Below are positions 26,991-35,690 of a stretch of 64,000 bases of DNA, one piece after another. The number at the start of each line of letters is the position of its first letter. Within the stretch, counting starts at the first letter, position 1. The translations under genes were made by a program, and so were the position numbers. This DNA comes from Microbacterium halimionae. GTDB taxonomy: Bacteria > Actinomycetota > Actinomycetes > Actinomycetales > Microbacteriaceae. The stretch is taken from NCBI RefSeq assembly GCF_011761265.1, contig NZ_JAAOZB010000002.1, positions 248,001 to 312,000 on the forward strand. The letters run 5' to 3'. The notes beneath the pieces were generated by a model. The model ran no database searches and was not told where the DNA came from. It was given only the letters and a program-made list of their open reading frames with translations.

Positions 26991-28391
26991 GTGACTCTCC
27001 GGCTATACGACACCAAGATGCGCTCGCTGCGCGATTTCGTGCCGCTCGAGGCTGACAGTGTTTCAGTTTATGTGTGCGGCGCGACCGTGCAGTCTGGCCC
27101 GCACATCGGGCATCTCCGCGCAGCACTCAGCTTCGACATCCTGCGCCGTTGGTTGCAGCGACGCTTCGAACGCGTCACCTTTGTGCGAAACGTCACAGAC
27201 ATTGATGACAAAGTCCTCGCGAACGCGACCGACAGTGAGCCGTGGTGGGCCCTCGCATATCGCGTGGAGCGTGAGTTTACGAGCGTCTACGACGCCATCG
27301 GCATCTTGCCTCCCACATACGAGCCCCGTGCGACGGGGAGCATTCCCCAGATGATCGAGCTCATCACCGAGCTGATCGAACGCGGCCACGCGTATGCGGC
27401 AGATGGCGACGTCTATTTCGACGTTGCATCGTGGCCGGCGTATGGCGAGCTCACTCGTCAATCCATCGATTCGATGGAACCCGCGGCCGATTCCGACCCG
27501 CGCTCGAAGCGTGACCCGCGTGACTTCGCGCTGTGGAAGGCTCGCAAAGACGGTGAACCCGCGGATGCCAGTTGGTCGGCGCCGTGGGGAGCCGGTCGGC
27601 CTGGTTGGCATATCGAATGCTCTGCGATGTCGCGGCGCTACCTTGGTGCGGAGTTCGACATTCACGGTGGCGGCTTGGATCTGAGATTCCCGCACCACGA
27701 AAATGAGCTTGCTCAGTCAACGGCCGCGGGTGACGGTTTCGCTCGGTATTGGGTCCACAACGGACTCGTCACCGTCGGTGATCAGAAGATGTCGAAGTCG
27801 CTCGGCAACTTCTTGCTCGCCGCTGATGTGTTGGACGAACGCGATCCTCTCGTCGTGCGATATGCGCTATCCGCAGCGCACTATCGGTCAAGCCTTGACC
27901 TCACAGCTTCATCTTTCGACGAAGCGGCTGTTGCACTCGAGCGCATCACGACCTTTGTGAAGCGCTCAGTCGCCGTGAGTGGGCAGGCTGCAGAAGTGCC
28001 GCTGCCACCGCTACCGATTGATTTCGAGCATGCGATGGATGACGATCTCAACGTTCCCGAAGCGCTCGCTGTGGTTCACCGGCGGGTTCGCGACGGCAAT
28101 GCGGCGCTTGACGCGGGAGACAAAAACGCTGCCGCTGTGGCTGCGGCCGAAGTTACTGGCATGATGGGAACCTTGGGGATAGCTGTCGACAACGACAGCA
28201 GCGCGCGAACGGTTGCGGCTGAGGCATCCGCTCTTGACGTTTTGGTTCAGAGCATGATCGCTCAGCGTGCCGAGGCGCGCGCCGCAAAGGATTGGCCCGC
28301 TGCAGATCGCGTCAGAGACGCGATCGGTGCTGCGGGCATCGTTCTGGAGGACACTCCAGATGGAACTCATTGGAGTATTGATGGCCGGTAA
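26991..28391 (+). CDS. cysS: Cysteinyl-tRNA synthetase
   Basis: CysS charges tRNA-Cys. The 466-residue class I synthetase has the HIGH motif in GPHIGHLRAALSFD (about residues 37-40), KMSKS in DQKMSKSLGNF, and zinc ligands in YVCGATV, HIECSAM and FPHHENE. Length and the C-terminal helical anticodon-binding region are typical. I prefer cysS over the related mycothiol ligase mshC because of length, the KMSKS sequence and the neighbouring rlmB, which follows cysS in many bacteria. Its last 11 bases overlap rlmB. Confidence 0.95.
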   Translation: MTLRLYDTKMRSLRDFVPLEADSVSVYVCGATVQSGPHIGHLRAALSFDILRRWLQRRFERVTFVRNVTDIDDKVLANATDSEPWWALAYRVEREFTSVYDAIGILPPTYEPRATGSIPQMIELITELIERGHAYAADGDVYFDVASWPAYGELTRQSIDSMEPAADSDPRSKRDPRDFALWKARKDGEPADASWSAPWGAGRPGWHIECSAMSRRYLGAEFDIHGGGLDLRFPHHENELAQSTAAGDGFARYWVHNGLVTVGDQKMSKSLGNFLLAADVLDERDPLVVRYALSAAHYRSSLDLTASSFDEAAVALERITTFVKRSVAVSGQAAEVPLPPLPIDFEHAMDDDLNVPEALAVVHRRVRDGNAALDAGDKNAAAVAAAEVTGMMGTLGIAVDNDSSARTVAAEASALDVLVQSMIAQRAEARAAKDWPAADRVRDAIGAAGIVLEDTPDGTHWSIDGR

Positions 28392-29373
28392 GCCAGGGCG
28401 CCCAGGCGCCAGCAAGGGTAACAAGAAGGGCCCCACAAAGGGCGCGGGCGGCAAAAACAAGCGCTCGCTCGAAGGGCGTGGCCCGACACCCAAGGCCGAG
28501 GATCGTGCGTGGCATCCTGCGGGCAAGCGTAAAGCTGCCGCGGAGCGGTACGCGGCGGCCGGTGGTAAGAAGCCATCGTCTAGCCCCCAGAACTCACGCC
28601 CGCGTTCGGCGAAGCGCGACGACGACACCGAGATCGTGACGGGCCGCAACTCGGTTCTCGAGGCACTCCGCGCGAAGATCCCTGCGACTGCGTTCTACAT
28701 TGCACAGCGCGTCGAAATGGACGATCGCGTCAAGGAGATGCTCTCGACCGCGACGCAGCGCGGCATCCCCGTCATGGAGGTCACCCGCCCCGAACTCGAC
28801 CGCATGGCGGGCTTTGACGGTGTGCACCAGGGCGTCGCTATCAAGGTGCCCCCGTACGACTATCCGCACCCGCAGGACGTGCTTGAGAACATCATCGAAA
28901 GCGGCAAGGTGCCGCTCATGGTGGCGCTTGACGGCATCACCGATCCGCGAAACCTCGGCGCGATCATTCGGTCCACGGGCGCGTTCGGTGGACACGCCGT
29001 GATTCTTCCCCAGCGTCGCAGCGCGAGCGTGAACTCGGCAGCATGGAAGACCAGCGCCGGCGCCGTCGCACGCGTACCGGTGGCTCTTGCTCCGAACCTC
29101 ACAGCCACGTTGAAAGAGCTGAAGAAGCAGGGCGTGTTTGTGCTCGGGCTCGACGGCGGTGGCGACGTGATGCTTCCCTCCATCGAGCTGGCTGATCGTC
29201 CCGTCGTGATTGTCGTCGGCAGTGAAGGTAAAGGCCTTTCTCGGCTCGTCGCTGAGACCTGCGACCAGATTGTTTCGATTCCGATCGAGGCGGCAACCGA
29301 ATCACTGAATGCCGGTATTGCGGCATCCGTTGCGCTCTACCAGATCGCAACGTTCCGAACTGTCGCGAAGTAA
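28381..29373 (+). CDS. rlmB: 23S rRNA (guanosine-2'-O-)-methyltransferase RlmB
   Basis: RlmB methylates the ribose of G2251 in 23S rRNA. Starting at ATG 28381 gives 330 residues: a long, basic, Lys/Gly-rich unstructured N-terminus (1-80) typical of actinobacteria, the L30e-like substrate domain (82-155; VTGRNSVLEAL), and the SpoU/TrmH knot with motif 1 NLGAIIRSTGAFG, motif 2 VVGSEGKGLSRL and motif 3 IPIEAATESLNAGIAASVALYQ. It overlaps cysS by 11 bases, so expression is coupled. Confidence 0.93.
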   Translation: MAGKPGRPGASKGNKKGPTKGAGGKNKRSLEGRGPTPKAEDRAWHPAGKRKAAAERYAAAGGKKPSSSPQNSRPRSAKRDDDTEIVTGRNSVLEALRAKIPATAFYIAQRVEMDDRVKEMLSTATQRGIPVMEVTRPELDRMAGFDGVHQGVAIKVPPYDYPHPQDVLENIIESGKVPLMVALDGITDPRNLGAIIRSTGAFGGHAVILPQRRSASVNSAAWKTSAGAVARVPVALAPNLTATLKELKKQGVFVLGLDGGGDVMLPSIELADRPVVIVVGSEGKGLSRLVAETCDQIVSIPIEAATESLNAGIAASVALYQIATFRTVAK

Positions 29374-29383
29374 GGGACAGGCC

Positions 29384-30022
29384 ATGACACGTATCGCCGT
29401 CATCGGTGGCACCGGGTATGCCGGCCGCCACATCGTGAGTGAGGCCGTCGACCGTGGGCACACGGTCGTCTCCGTTGCGCGAAACATCGCAGCGGAACGC
29501 GTCGCTGGCGCAACGTACGTCGAGGGCACGCTTCTTGACGTTCCGAGGCTGATTGGCGAACTTGAAGGTGTTGAGGTCGTCGTGGTGAGTGTTCCCGCTC
29601 GCGGCGAGCTTGTCGGTGTGCTCAATGCCGCTGTAGCCGAGCTCGAAGTACACCTTGCTGCCGATGTACGTTTCGGTGTTGTCGGTGGGGCTGGCGGTAG
29701 CCTCGTTTCGGCGGATGGTCCGCGCCTTGTCGACACCGACTTTCCGGAAGATTTCAAGCCCGAAGCGCTCGAAGCAATCGCCGTTCTCGAACACTTGCAG
29801 GCGCTGGAATCGGCACGCGACTGGTTCTTCGTCCATCCGGCGGCCAGCTTCGGCTCGTTCAATCCGGGCGCACGAACCGGAAGCTACCGAGATGGCGGAG
29901 AAGTGCTCGTCGTCGACAAGTCCGGCAACTCATTCATCTCCGGCGAAGACCTTGCGGTGGCCGTCGTCGACGAAATCGAGTCACCGAAGCACTCTCGCGA
30001 ACGCTTCACTGTCGGTTATTGA
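29384..30022 (+). CDS. NAD(P)-binding Rossmann protein (BVR-B/YwnB-like)
   Basis: This 212-residue atypical short-chain dehydrogenase begins with the dinucleotide-binding motif VIGGTGYAGRHI and has a second GGAG segment near residue 95. The compact size and central HPAASF stretch fit the family of flavin/biliverdin reductase-B-like proteins (NmrA/YwnB type). No Tyr-x3-Lys catalytic pair is evident, so reductase activity is a family inference. It starts 10 bases after rlmB and is probably co-transcribed. Confidence 0.82.
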   Translation: MTRIAVIGGTGYAGRHIVSEAVDRGHTVVSVARNIAAERVAGATYVEGTLLDVPRLIGELEGVEVVVVSVPARGELVGVLNAAVAELEVHLAADVRFGVVGGAGGSLVSADGPRLVDTDFPEDFKPEALEAIAVLEHLQALESARDWFFVHPAASFGSFNPGARTGSYRDGGEVLVVDKSGNSFISGEDLAVAVVDEIESPKHSRERFTVGY

Positions 30023-30060
30023 GCACCTTCGTCTACTGAACACCCTCGGTTGGAGCGTTC

Positions 30061-31371
30061 TCAGACGAGATCGCGCCAATCGATACTGTCTGCCTCATCG
30101 TCTTTTTCAAGCGGAGCATCTTCGCTGATGATCGACATCGAGACCGTCTCGGTGGGCGGACCCATCACTGTCGCTTCGTCTCGGCGGTATCGCAGTACGT
30201 TTTCTACATACGAGGTGAGAACCTCAGCGAGCGGCGCCGCTTTGCCGCGCTCTTGCGACATGTACCAGCGGTGCTCAAGTACCTGGTGAAAAACTTCGGC
30301 TGGTTCGAGCTTCGAACGGAGGTCGAACGGAATCGCTTTCACGACCGGCTCGAAAACACGGGTGAGCCACTCGTGTGCAACCATCTCTTCGTCGTCGCCC
30401 AGCCGTGAAATGCGCGCGCGGAACTCGTCGAGATCATTGAGTAGACGGCGAGCTTGGTTTTCTTCCACATCGAGACCCGTCAGCCGCAACAGGCGACGCT
30501 GGTGGTGACCTGCGTCAACAACCTTCGGCTGAATCGAGACCTTGGTGCCGTCGTTCCTGGTTTCGATCGACATCTCGCCGATGTCGAATCCCAATTCGTT
30601 GAGTCGCTGCACGCGCTCCGTGATGCGCCACGACTCGTTGGCGGCGAAGGTTTCCTGGTCGGTGAGTGCCGCCCACAGGGCGTGGTACGACGACATGATG
30701 CCGTCAGCTATCGCGACAGCATCAATGCCACCCTCTAGCCGTCCACCCGCTTCGAGGTCCATGATTTCGCCAGCGATATTCGTGCGCGCGACGTCGAGGT
30801 CGTGCATACGTTGACCCTGTGTGAGGCCGCCCTCGTGTAACTCGCCGGTTTCCGCGTCAACGAGATAGGCCGCGAAGCTACCGGCATCCCGTCGGAAGAG
30901 TGTGTTTGAGAGCGAAACGTCGCCCCAGAAGAACCCCACGTTGTGAAGCCGCACGAGAAGTAGCGCCAGCGCATCGACGAGTCGCGTGGCGGTGTGTGGG
31001 CGCAGCACCTGCGTGAACAGTGCTCGGTAGGGGAGCGAGAACCGAAGGTGAGCGGTGACGAGAGCGGCAGGGAGCGGCTCGCCGGCGGCGTCCGTGCGGC
31101 CACCGATCACCGCGAAGCGATCGACGCATGGCACCGCAAGGCGCGTGAGGTTGCCGAGCATGTCGTACTCGCGCCGTGCCATCTCGGCCGTCGTCTCTTT
31201 GATCGCCACGACTCGGCCTGAGAGGTTCGCAAACCGCACCAGGTGACGAGAAAGGCCTTTCGGGAGATACACGATTGCAGAACTCGGCCACTCAGCAAGC
31301 GGCGTCGCCCAGGGGAGTGAGAGCAGCCCGGGATCGATTGAACTCGCCGTGATCGTCAACGACTTCGCCAT
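30061..31371 (-). CDS. DUF4032 protein with kinase-like fold
   Basis: This 436-residue cytoplasmic protein belongs to the DUF4032 family, distantly related to protein and lipopolysaccharide kinases. A kinase-type catalytic loop is visible (GDVSLSNTLFRRD, about residue 155) and a VAIKETTAEMARREYDML segment (about 53) supplies the ATP lysine. A second, family-specific helical domain follows (residues 260-436). The substrate is unknown. It lies next to the orphan sugar-ABC ATPase gene, an arrangement I recall as frequent in actinobacteria. Confidence 0.82.
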   Translation of the reverse strand: MAKSLTITASSIDPGLLSLPWATPLAEWPSSAIVYLPKGLSRHLVRFANLSGRVVAIKETTAEMARREYDMLGNLTRLAVPCVDRFAVIGGRTDAAGEPLPAALVTAHLRFSLPYRALFTQVLRPHTATRLVDALALLLVRLHNVGFFWGDVSLSNTLFRRDAGSFAAYLVDAETGELHEGGLTQGQRMHDLDVARTNIAGEIMDLEAGGRLEGGIDAVAIADGIMSSYHALWAALTDQETFAANESWRITERVQRLNELGFDIGEMSIETRNDGTKVSIQPKVVDAGHHQRRLLRLTGLDVEENQARRLLNDLDEFRARISRLGDDEEMVAHEWLTRVFEPVVKAIPFDLRSKLEPAEVFHQVLEHRWYMSQERGKAAPLAEVLTSYVENVLRYRRDEATVMGPPTETVSMSIISEDAPLEKDDEADSIDWRDLV

Positions 31372-31388
31372 GTGTTCTCCTTTACGTA

Positions 31389-31428
31389 ACGCGCGGCGCG
31401 GGGATCAAAGACCCGCCGCGCCGCGCGT
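31389..31428 (-). terminator. Terminator after the ABC ATPase gene
   Basis: Perfect 13-bp arms (ACGCGCGGCGCGG at 31389-31401 and CCGCGCCGCGCGT at 31416-31428, loop 14) lie between the ABC ATPase and DUF4032 genes, which both read on the minus strand. It probably ends the ATPase transcript. Confidence 0.75.
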
Positions 31429-31465
31429 GGAGTAAATGCCCGGCCGTGGCCGGACTGCAACGTGC

Positions 31466-32569
31466 TTAGGCCGACGCGATAGCGCGGTCGGTGAGGCGTT
31501 CGCCCGACTCGAGGTCGAACACGTGCATGTGTCCCGGAACCGGGGTGAGAACAACCGTCTCGCCGCTGTTCGGGTGGTTGCGACCGTCAACGCGAGCAAC
31601 GACGTCTGTGCGCTTGCCGTTGATGTCGGTGTGGCCATAGAGGTAGCCGTCGGCGCCGAGTTCTTCAACCAGGTCGATCGTCACCGAGAGACCCTCGCTG
31701 CCGGCCGGGTTGAGCTCGATGTCTTCGGGGCGAATACCCACGGTCACTCCAGAGCTCGATGCGCGGCCGATGACGTCTGCCTCGATCGGTACGACGAGGC
31801 TACCGAAGGTCACGCCGCCTTCTGCGAGGTTGGCGGGGAAGAGGTTCATGGCAGGCGAACCGATGAAGCCAGCAACGAAGGTGTTGCGGGGCTTCTCGTA
31901 CAGGTCACGCGGGGTGCCGACCTGCTGCAGGATGCCGTCCTTCAGAACCGCGATACGGTCACCCATCGTGAGCGCCTCTGTCTGGTCGTGCGTCACGTAG
32001 ACAGTGGTGACACCGAGGCGACGCTGCAGCGAAGCGATCTGGGTACGAGTCTGCACACGGAGCTTCGCGTCGAGGTTCGACAGCGGCTCATCCATGAGGA
32101 AGACCTGGGGCTGACGGACGATTGCTCGGCCCATGGCAACGCGCTGACGCTGACCACCGGAAAGTGCCTTCGGCTTACGGGTGAGGTACTCCTCGAGGTC
32201 AAGAAGCTTTGCGGCCTCGAGAACGCGAGTGGCACGCTCGTCTTTGCCGATGCCAGCGATCTTGAGCGCGAAGCCCATGTTCTCAGCAACAGTCATGTGG
32301 GGGTACAGCGCGTAGTTCTGGAAAACCATCGCAATGTCGCGGTCTTTCGGCGGAACGTCTGTGACGTCGCGGTCGCCGATGCGGATGTGGCCCGAGTTGA
32401 CTTCTTCGAGGCCGGCCAGCATTCGCAGCGAGGTGGACTTTCCGCAACCGGAGGGTCCGACGAGAACGAGGAATTCTCCGTCGCTCACTTCGAGGTTGAG
32501 CTTGTCGACTGCGGGGCGGGTTCCGCCCGGGTAAAGCCGAGTTGCATTGTCAAACGTCACTGACGCCAT
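31466..32569 (-). CDS. ugpC: Sugar ABC transporter ATP-binding protein (MsiK/UgpC-like)
   Basis: This 367-residue CUT1-type ATPase has Walker [19 protein letters not shown], signature LSGGQRQRVAMGR, Walker B VFLMDEPLSNLDAKL and the C-terminal OB-like regulatory domain (MNLFPANLA, GIRPEDIEL, GHMHVFD). No permease or binding-protein gene is adjacent, which is the pattern of MsiK, a shared ATPase energising several sugar importers. ATG at 32569 follows a GGAGAAG; a longer reading to 32659 is not needed. Confidence 0.93.
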   Translation of the reverse strand: MASVTFDNATRLYPGGTRPAVDKLNLEVSDGEFLVLVGPSGCGKSTSLRMLAGLEEVNSGHIRIGDRDVTDVPPKDRDIAMVFQNYALYPHMTVAENMGFALKIAGIGKDERATRVLEAAKLLDLEEYLTRKPKALSGGQRQRVAMGRAIVRQPQVFLMDEPLSNLDAKLRVQTRTQIASLQRRLGVTTVYVTHDQTEALTMGDRIAVLKDGILQQVGTPRDLYEKPRNTFVAGFIGSPAMNLFPANLAEGGVTFGSLVVPIEADVIGRASSSGVTVGIRPEDIELNPAGSEGLSVTIDLVEELGADGYLYGHTDINGKRTDVVARVDGRNHPNSGETVVLTPVPGHMHVFDLESGERLTDRAIASA

Positions 32570-32789
32570 TTTTTCTTCTCCTTCACCGGCAGGTACGTGC
32601 CGGACGATCCGTTGTGAGGATTTAACGGGTGTTGCCCGTACGCCCATCATCGGGCGCATCCTCAGTATGTCACGTGAGTTATGGTCGCGTCTGGGCTTTT
32701 CTCAGCCTCTCTGGCTACCATCTACAAGGTCGCGTCTCCCTGCGCGGCATGCCGGCACCGCCGGCTCTCCGCTTGCTTTCCGAGGTTTC

Positions 32790-33737
32790 ATGTCCAGCGA
32801 CGACCCATCGAACGTGCCCGAAGCACGTGATCGGCGCGATGCCGTTCGCGAAAAAGCTGCACAGGTGCACGCGAAACAATCACGCGCGCGCAAAATCCGC
32901 TTCAGCATCCTCGCGGTCAGCGCGGTTGTGGTTGTGGCGCTTGTTGCCGGCGGCGTGACATGGGCCGTCGTTTCGAACGCATCGCAGCCCCAGCTTCAGC
33001 CGCAGAACACCAACGATGGCTTCGTCATCACCGAGGTTTCAGGCGTTGCCGGAGCGGCACAGTCGGTTCCGGACCCGGGCGAAACTGAGCAGGCTGACGA
33101 CGAACCGACTCCGAAGGTCAGCACCGCAGTAGACGAGGTCGAAATTCGTGTCTACATCGACTATTTGTCGACGGGCGCGAGGGACTTCGAGCTGGCAAAC
33201 GCCCAGCAACTGTCGACCTGGGTGTCGAATGACGTCGCAACTTTGACGTATTACCCCGTCGCGATGCTGACGGCGAAGTCGAACGGAACGAAATATTCGC
33301 TTCGCGCAGCGAGCGCTGTCGCCTGCGTCGCCACTTACTCGCCCGAAGCAGTTTTTGCTTTCAACCACAATGTCCTGGATAAGCAGCCAGCTGAGGCGAC
33401 CGATGGGCTGAGCGATAGCGATTTGGCAGACATCGCGCAGGCATCAGGAGTCACGAGCCCGAAGCTTGTTCGCTCGTGCATCGAAGATGAAAAGTTCGTG
33501 TCATGGGCTCGAGGCGCAACGGATCGTGCGCTCGAAGGCATTCCTGACACTGATTCTGAGACGCTGACGGGCACGCCAACAATTCTGGTGAACGGCGAGC
33601 CCTACCTCGGATCACTCACCGATCCAAAGGAATTCTCGCAATTCGTCTTGACTGTCGCGAGCGATTCTTACTACACCACACCGTCTCCGACGCCGTCACC
33701 CACATCGGGTTCGGCGACACCCACCCCCACGCCGTAA
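32790..33737 (+). CDS. DsbA/thioredoxin-fold membrane-anchored protein lacking CXXC
   Basis: The 315-residue protein has a charged cytoplasmic N-terminus, one membrane helix (about residues 40-62), and an extracytoplasmic DsbA-like domain: EIRVYIDYLSTGARDFE near residue 117, a helical insertion, and GTPTILVNGEPYLGS with the cis-proline near 270. The position of the usual CxxC is occupied by STGA, so it cannot act as a disulfide oxidase or reductase in the usual way. The tail is Pro/Thr/Ser-rich. It is the last chromosomal gene before the tRNA-Thr att site. Confidence 0.85.
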   Translation: MSSDDPSNVPEARDRRDAVREKAAQVHAKQSRARKIRFSILAVSAVVVVALVAGGVTWAVVSNASQPQLQPQNTNDGFVITEVSGVAGAAQSVPDPGETEQADDEPTPKVSTAVDEVEIRVYIDYLSTGARDFELANAQQLSTWVSNDVATLTYYPVAMLTAKSNGTKYSLRAASAVACVATYSPEAVFAFNHNVLDKQPAEATDGLSDSDLADIAQASGVTSPKLVRSCIEDEKFVSWARGATDRALEGIPDTDSETLTGTPTILVNGEPYLGSLTDPKEFSQFVLTVASDSYYTTPSPTPSPTSGSATPTPTP

Positions 33738-33774
33738 CGGTCTGGGTCCGGCGCCTAGTAGACTTAGTCGCCTT

Positions 33775-33847
33775 GCCGGCTTGGCGCAATTGGTAGCGCA
33801 CCTAACTTGTAATTAGGGGGTTGCAGGTTCAAGTCCTGTAGCCGGCA
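33775..33847 (+). tRNA. tRNA-Thr (anticodon TGT)
   Basis: The 73 bases fold as a cloverleaf: acceptor GCCGGCT/AGCCGGC, D-stem GCGC/GCGC, anticodon stem CCTAA/TTAGG with loop CTTGTAA (anticodon TGT, Thr), and T-arm GCAGG-TTCAAGT-CCTGT. CCA is not encoded. Its 3' half (33798 onward) is duplicated at 42844, which marks it as the attachment site of the adjacent element. The gene remains intact because the element restores the 3' half. Confidence 0.96.
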
Positions 33848-33850
33848 CAA
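33798..33850 (+). repeat. attL: 53-bp direct repeat in the tRNA-Thr 3' end
   Basis: The 53 bases from GCACCTAAC to CCGGCACAA are identical to 42844-42896. The repeat covers the anticodon arm, T-arm, acceptor 3' strand and three bases beyond. Flanking bases differ on both sides, so these are the limits of identity. It is the typical tRNA att core of a tyrosine-recombinase element. Confidence 0.93.
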
Positions 33851-33923
33851 GAAGGAAATAGCAGATCAGCGTACATAATCTCGCGATTTTTTCAATCGCC
33901 ACGATTGCTACGTGCAGCGCCGC

Positions 33924-33941
33924 ATGCAACTAGCGTGCAAC
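33924..33941 (+). repeat. Candidate arm-type recombinase sites near attL
   Basis: ATGCAAC (33924-33930) and GTGCAAC (33935-33941) repeat with an 11-bp period. The same RTGCAAY motif occurs with the same 11-bp period at the other end (42712 and 42723). Otherwise 33851-34340 is AT-richer intergenic sequence in which I see no gene. Confidence 0.45.
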
Positions 33942-34340
33942 CGGGACGAGTGTTCCCGCTCGATCGACTTCAACTAATTTCCCCAGATATGGTCCAAAAT
34001 TTCTCTATTCAGCGACTTCAATGAAGTCTTGTCACCTTTCATCGAGTTTTTGAGGTCGCCAACTTTGCATCGCCGCCAGTCTGCAGAGATTGTTCTGATA
34101 TTGAGTTGGCGTTGAAGTTCCTTTGCAGTGGCTAGAGGGGCCTAGGTCATTTTTTGGATCTCCAAGCTGGACCGCTCAAGCTCTGAACCCGACGTCTCGC
34201 AGGGCAATCAGTCACGTCTCACTTGTTTTCGGTCTGTTGGGTCCGCGGTAGACATCGGCTTGTTTTATATCGCGGTTGGTTGGTGGGGGGGAACAGTCCT
34301 CGATGAAAAGAGGTTTCGACGCGCACCGGGTGGAGAACTG

Positions 34341-34368
34341 TTGACATGCTTGCGGGCTCATCTATGAT
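34341..34368 (+). promoter_or_regulatory. Near-consensus sigma-70-type promoter
   Basis: TTGACA at 34341-34346 and TATGAT at 34363-34368 are separated by 16 bp, ahead of a GTG at 34399 with an AAAGGA. This is the closest match to a vegetative consensus promoter in the window and should drive the plus-strand accessory operon strongly. Confidence 0.75.
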
Positions 34369-34398
34369 CAACTCACGCCGCTCGAAAGGACCCGAACT

Positions 34399-34983
34399 GT
34401 GACATCCCGCCCCGAACTTCAACGCGACGTTGAGGATGCAAAGAGCGCGACCTTCGATGCTTGGGGTGAGTACATCGGCGCGCAGGTCGATGAAATTGAG
34501 CGCTTTCTCACACTCCAAGCGAGACTGACTGTGGTCGAGCAGGATTCGGTTTCCGCTCAGACGGATCTTGCTGAATTGAAAAAGTCCGTCGAAGCGGCAA
34601 TTTTGCAATGCGTCGATGGTGCGAAGAAATATTTGAAGGAGCTAAGCCGAGAGGCCGTCTTGGCTGGGTGGGAACCGGATCGGGACAAGTCCTGGCGATA
34701 TGTGTTTGAGCCGTTCGCCGCCACTTTTGTTAGCGCCGGCTATGAGCCTTTCTCCGGTGCAGGGATCATGCTCACGCTGAGATCGAAGCCTGTCGAGGAA
34801 TGGAAGTATTACCGAGAAAATCCATATCACTCGACGAGTCGTGAGGTTGAGAACGTTCCGGTTCCTCCGGCGTGGAAAGGCTACATGGCGACGATGCCTG
34901 CTCTTTCTAGCACCTTGCGAAAACTCGACGCTTGGGAAAGTCAAGAGCGGCGCAATCGGATCGCCGATGCATGGGGAAGCTGA
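34399..34983 (+). CDS. Hypothetical coiled-coil protein of the element
   Basis: This 194-residue soluble protein has a helical N-terminal half with heptad-like spacing (about residues 25-85) and a C-terminal half without recognised motifs (WEPDRDKSWRYVFEPF region near 95, PYHSTSREVENVPVPPAWKGY near 140). I do not recognise a family. It is first behind the strong promoter, so it is likely the most highly expressed accessory gene. A role as a structural or nucleic-acid-associated factor, or as part of the defence or TA cargo, is open. Confidence 0.7.
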   Translation: MTSRPELQRDVEDAKSATFDAWGEYIGAQVDEIERFLTLQARLTVVEQDSVSAQTDLAELKKSVEAAILQCVDGAKKYLKELSREAVLAGWEPDRDKSWRYVFEPFAATFVSAGYEPFSGAGIMLTLRSKPVEEWKYYRENPYHSTSREVENVPVPPAWKGYMATMPALSSTLRKLDAWESQERRNRIADAWGS

Positions 34984-35435
34984 AGCCGTTCCGTTACAGC
35001 AGTAGATAATCGAGATGTGAGCATCTGAGCGTCGACCGGCGAGGTCGATTTTTAGGACGTCAGTAGAAGCAGACTCGCAGTTCGACTGCGTTCTAGCACT
35101 CGAACCATTGCTAGATGATGGCAGAGGGAGTCCGCTAGAAGCTTGCGAGAGCAGTCCTCAAGAGAGAAGCGGTTTTTTCTTCTACGTCGTTTCTTTCGCG
35201 AGCGGTTGCAACAGGACGGCAATATTTGGACGCTCGGTCGCCAATTCACTATGGAAGATGTCCAGGCCAAGCGGCGAAGCGGCATCGCATGGGAGAAGAT
35301 CGGAGCTGCAGAGCACGAGTCGACGACGTCTGGGGTCATGTCGATACGAGGTAGGTCAGCGAATGGTTTGTGACGCAGAGCTGATCGGGTGTGAGCTAGG
35401 GCGGATGGCAGACGCACTTACAGGATTTGATTTTG
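34984..35435. other. Gap without a confident gene
   Basis: Several overlapping short frames run through this 450-base stretch on both strands, but none has a convincing start, ribosome site or protein-like composition. It may contain a decayed gene. I see no RNA fold that stands out. Confidence 0.4.
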
Positions 35436-35690
35436 GTGTCTACCCTGTTCGCAACTATTGTCGGCGCTGGCGTGGCGACTGGAACGGCACTGTGGCTCGC
35501 ATGGCGCGAGCGGCCAGCTCCGGTTTGGCGAGTTGAGGCGAAGTTGAATGACCTCGTCCGCATGCGAACTAGCGAACGGCGCGCTGGAGCAGGGATAGCG
35601 TGTGCTGGCTGGCTAGCTAGCTGCTCTATCTCCCAGGAATGTCGTAGAGCTGCGATACCGTTCACTCAAGAGATGACAGGAGAAAGCTGA
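35436..35690 (+). CDS. Small single-span membrane protein, tentative
   Basis: GTG at 35436 has an AGGA at usable distance and gives 84 residues: a hydrophobic helix (LFATIVGAGVATGTALWLAW, about 4-23), then a soluble part with VWRVEAKLNDLVR. The final 35 residues have odd Cys- and Ser-rich composition. Its TGA overlaps the ATG of the Panacea gene (TGATG), which argues it is a real gene in the same operon. TTG at 35427 is an alternative start. If the overlap is coincidental this could be a decayed remnant. Confidence 0.45.
   Translation: MSTLFATIVGAGVATGTALWLAWRERPAPVWRVEAKLNDLVRMRTSERRAGAGIACAGWLASCSISQECRRAAIPFTQEMTGES

Noticed and set aside
31436..32563. 375-residue open frame on the plus strand
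   Set aside because: It is antisense to the MsiK/UgpC-like ATPase gene with all ABC motifs on the other strand.
35052..35417. 121-residue frame on the minus strand in the element
   Set aside because: It has low protein character (Arg/Lys and Leu runs), no ribosome site and overlaps other equally weak frames; not enough to call a gene.
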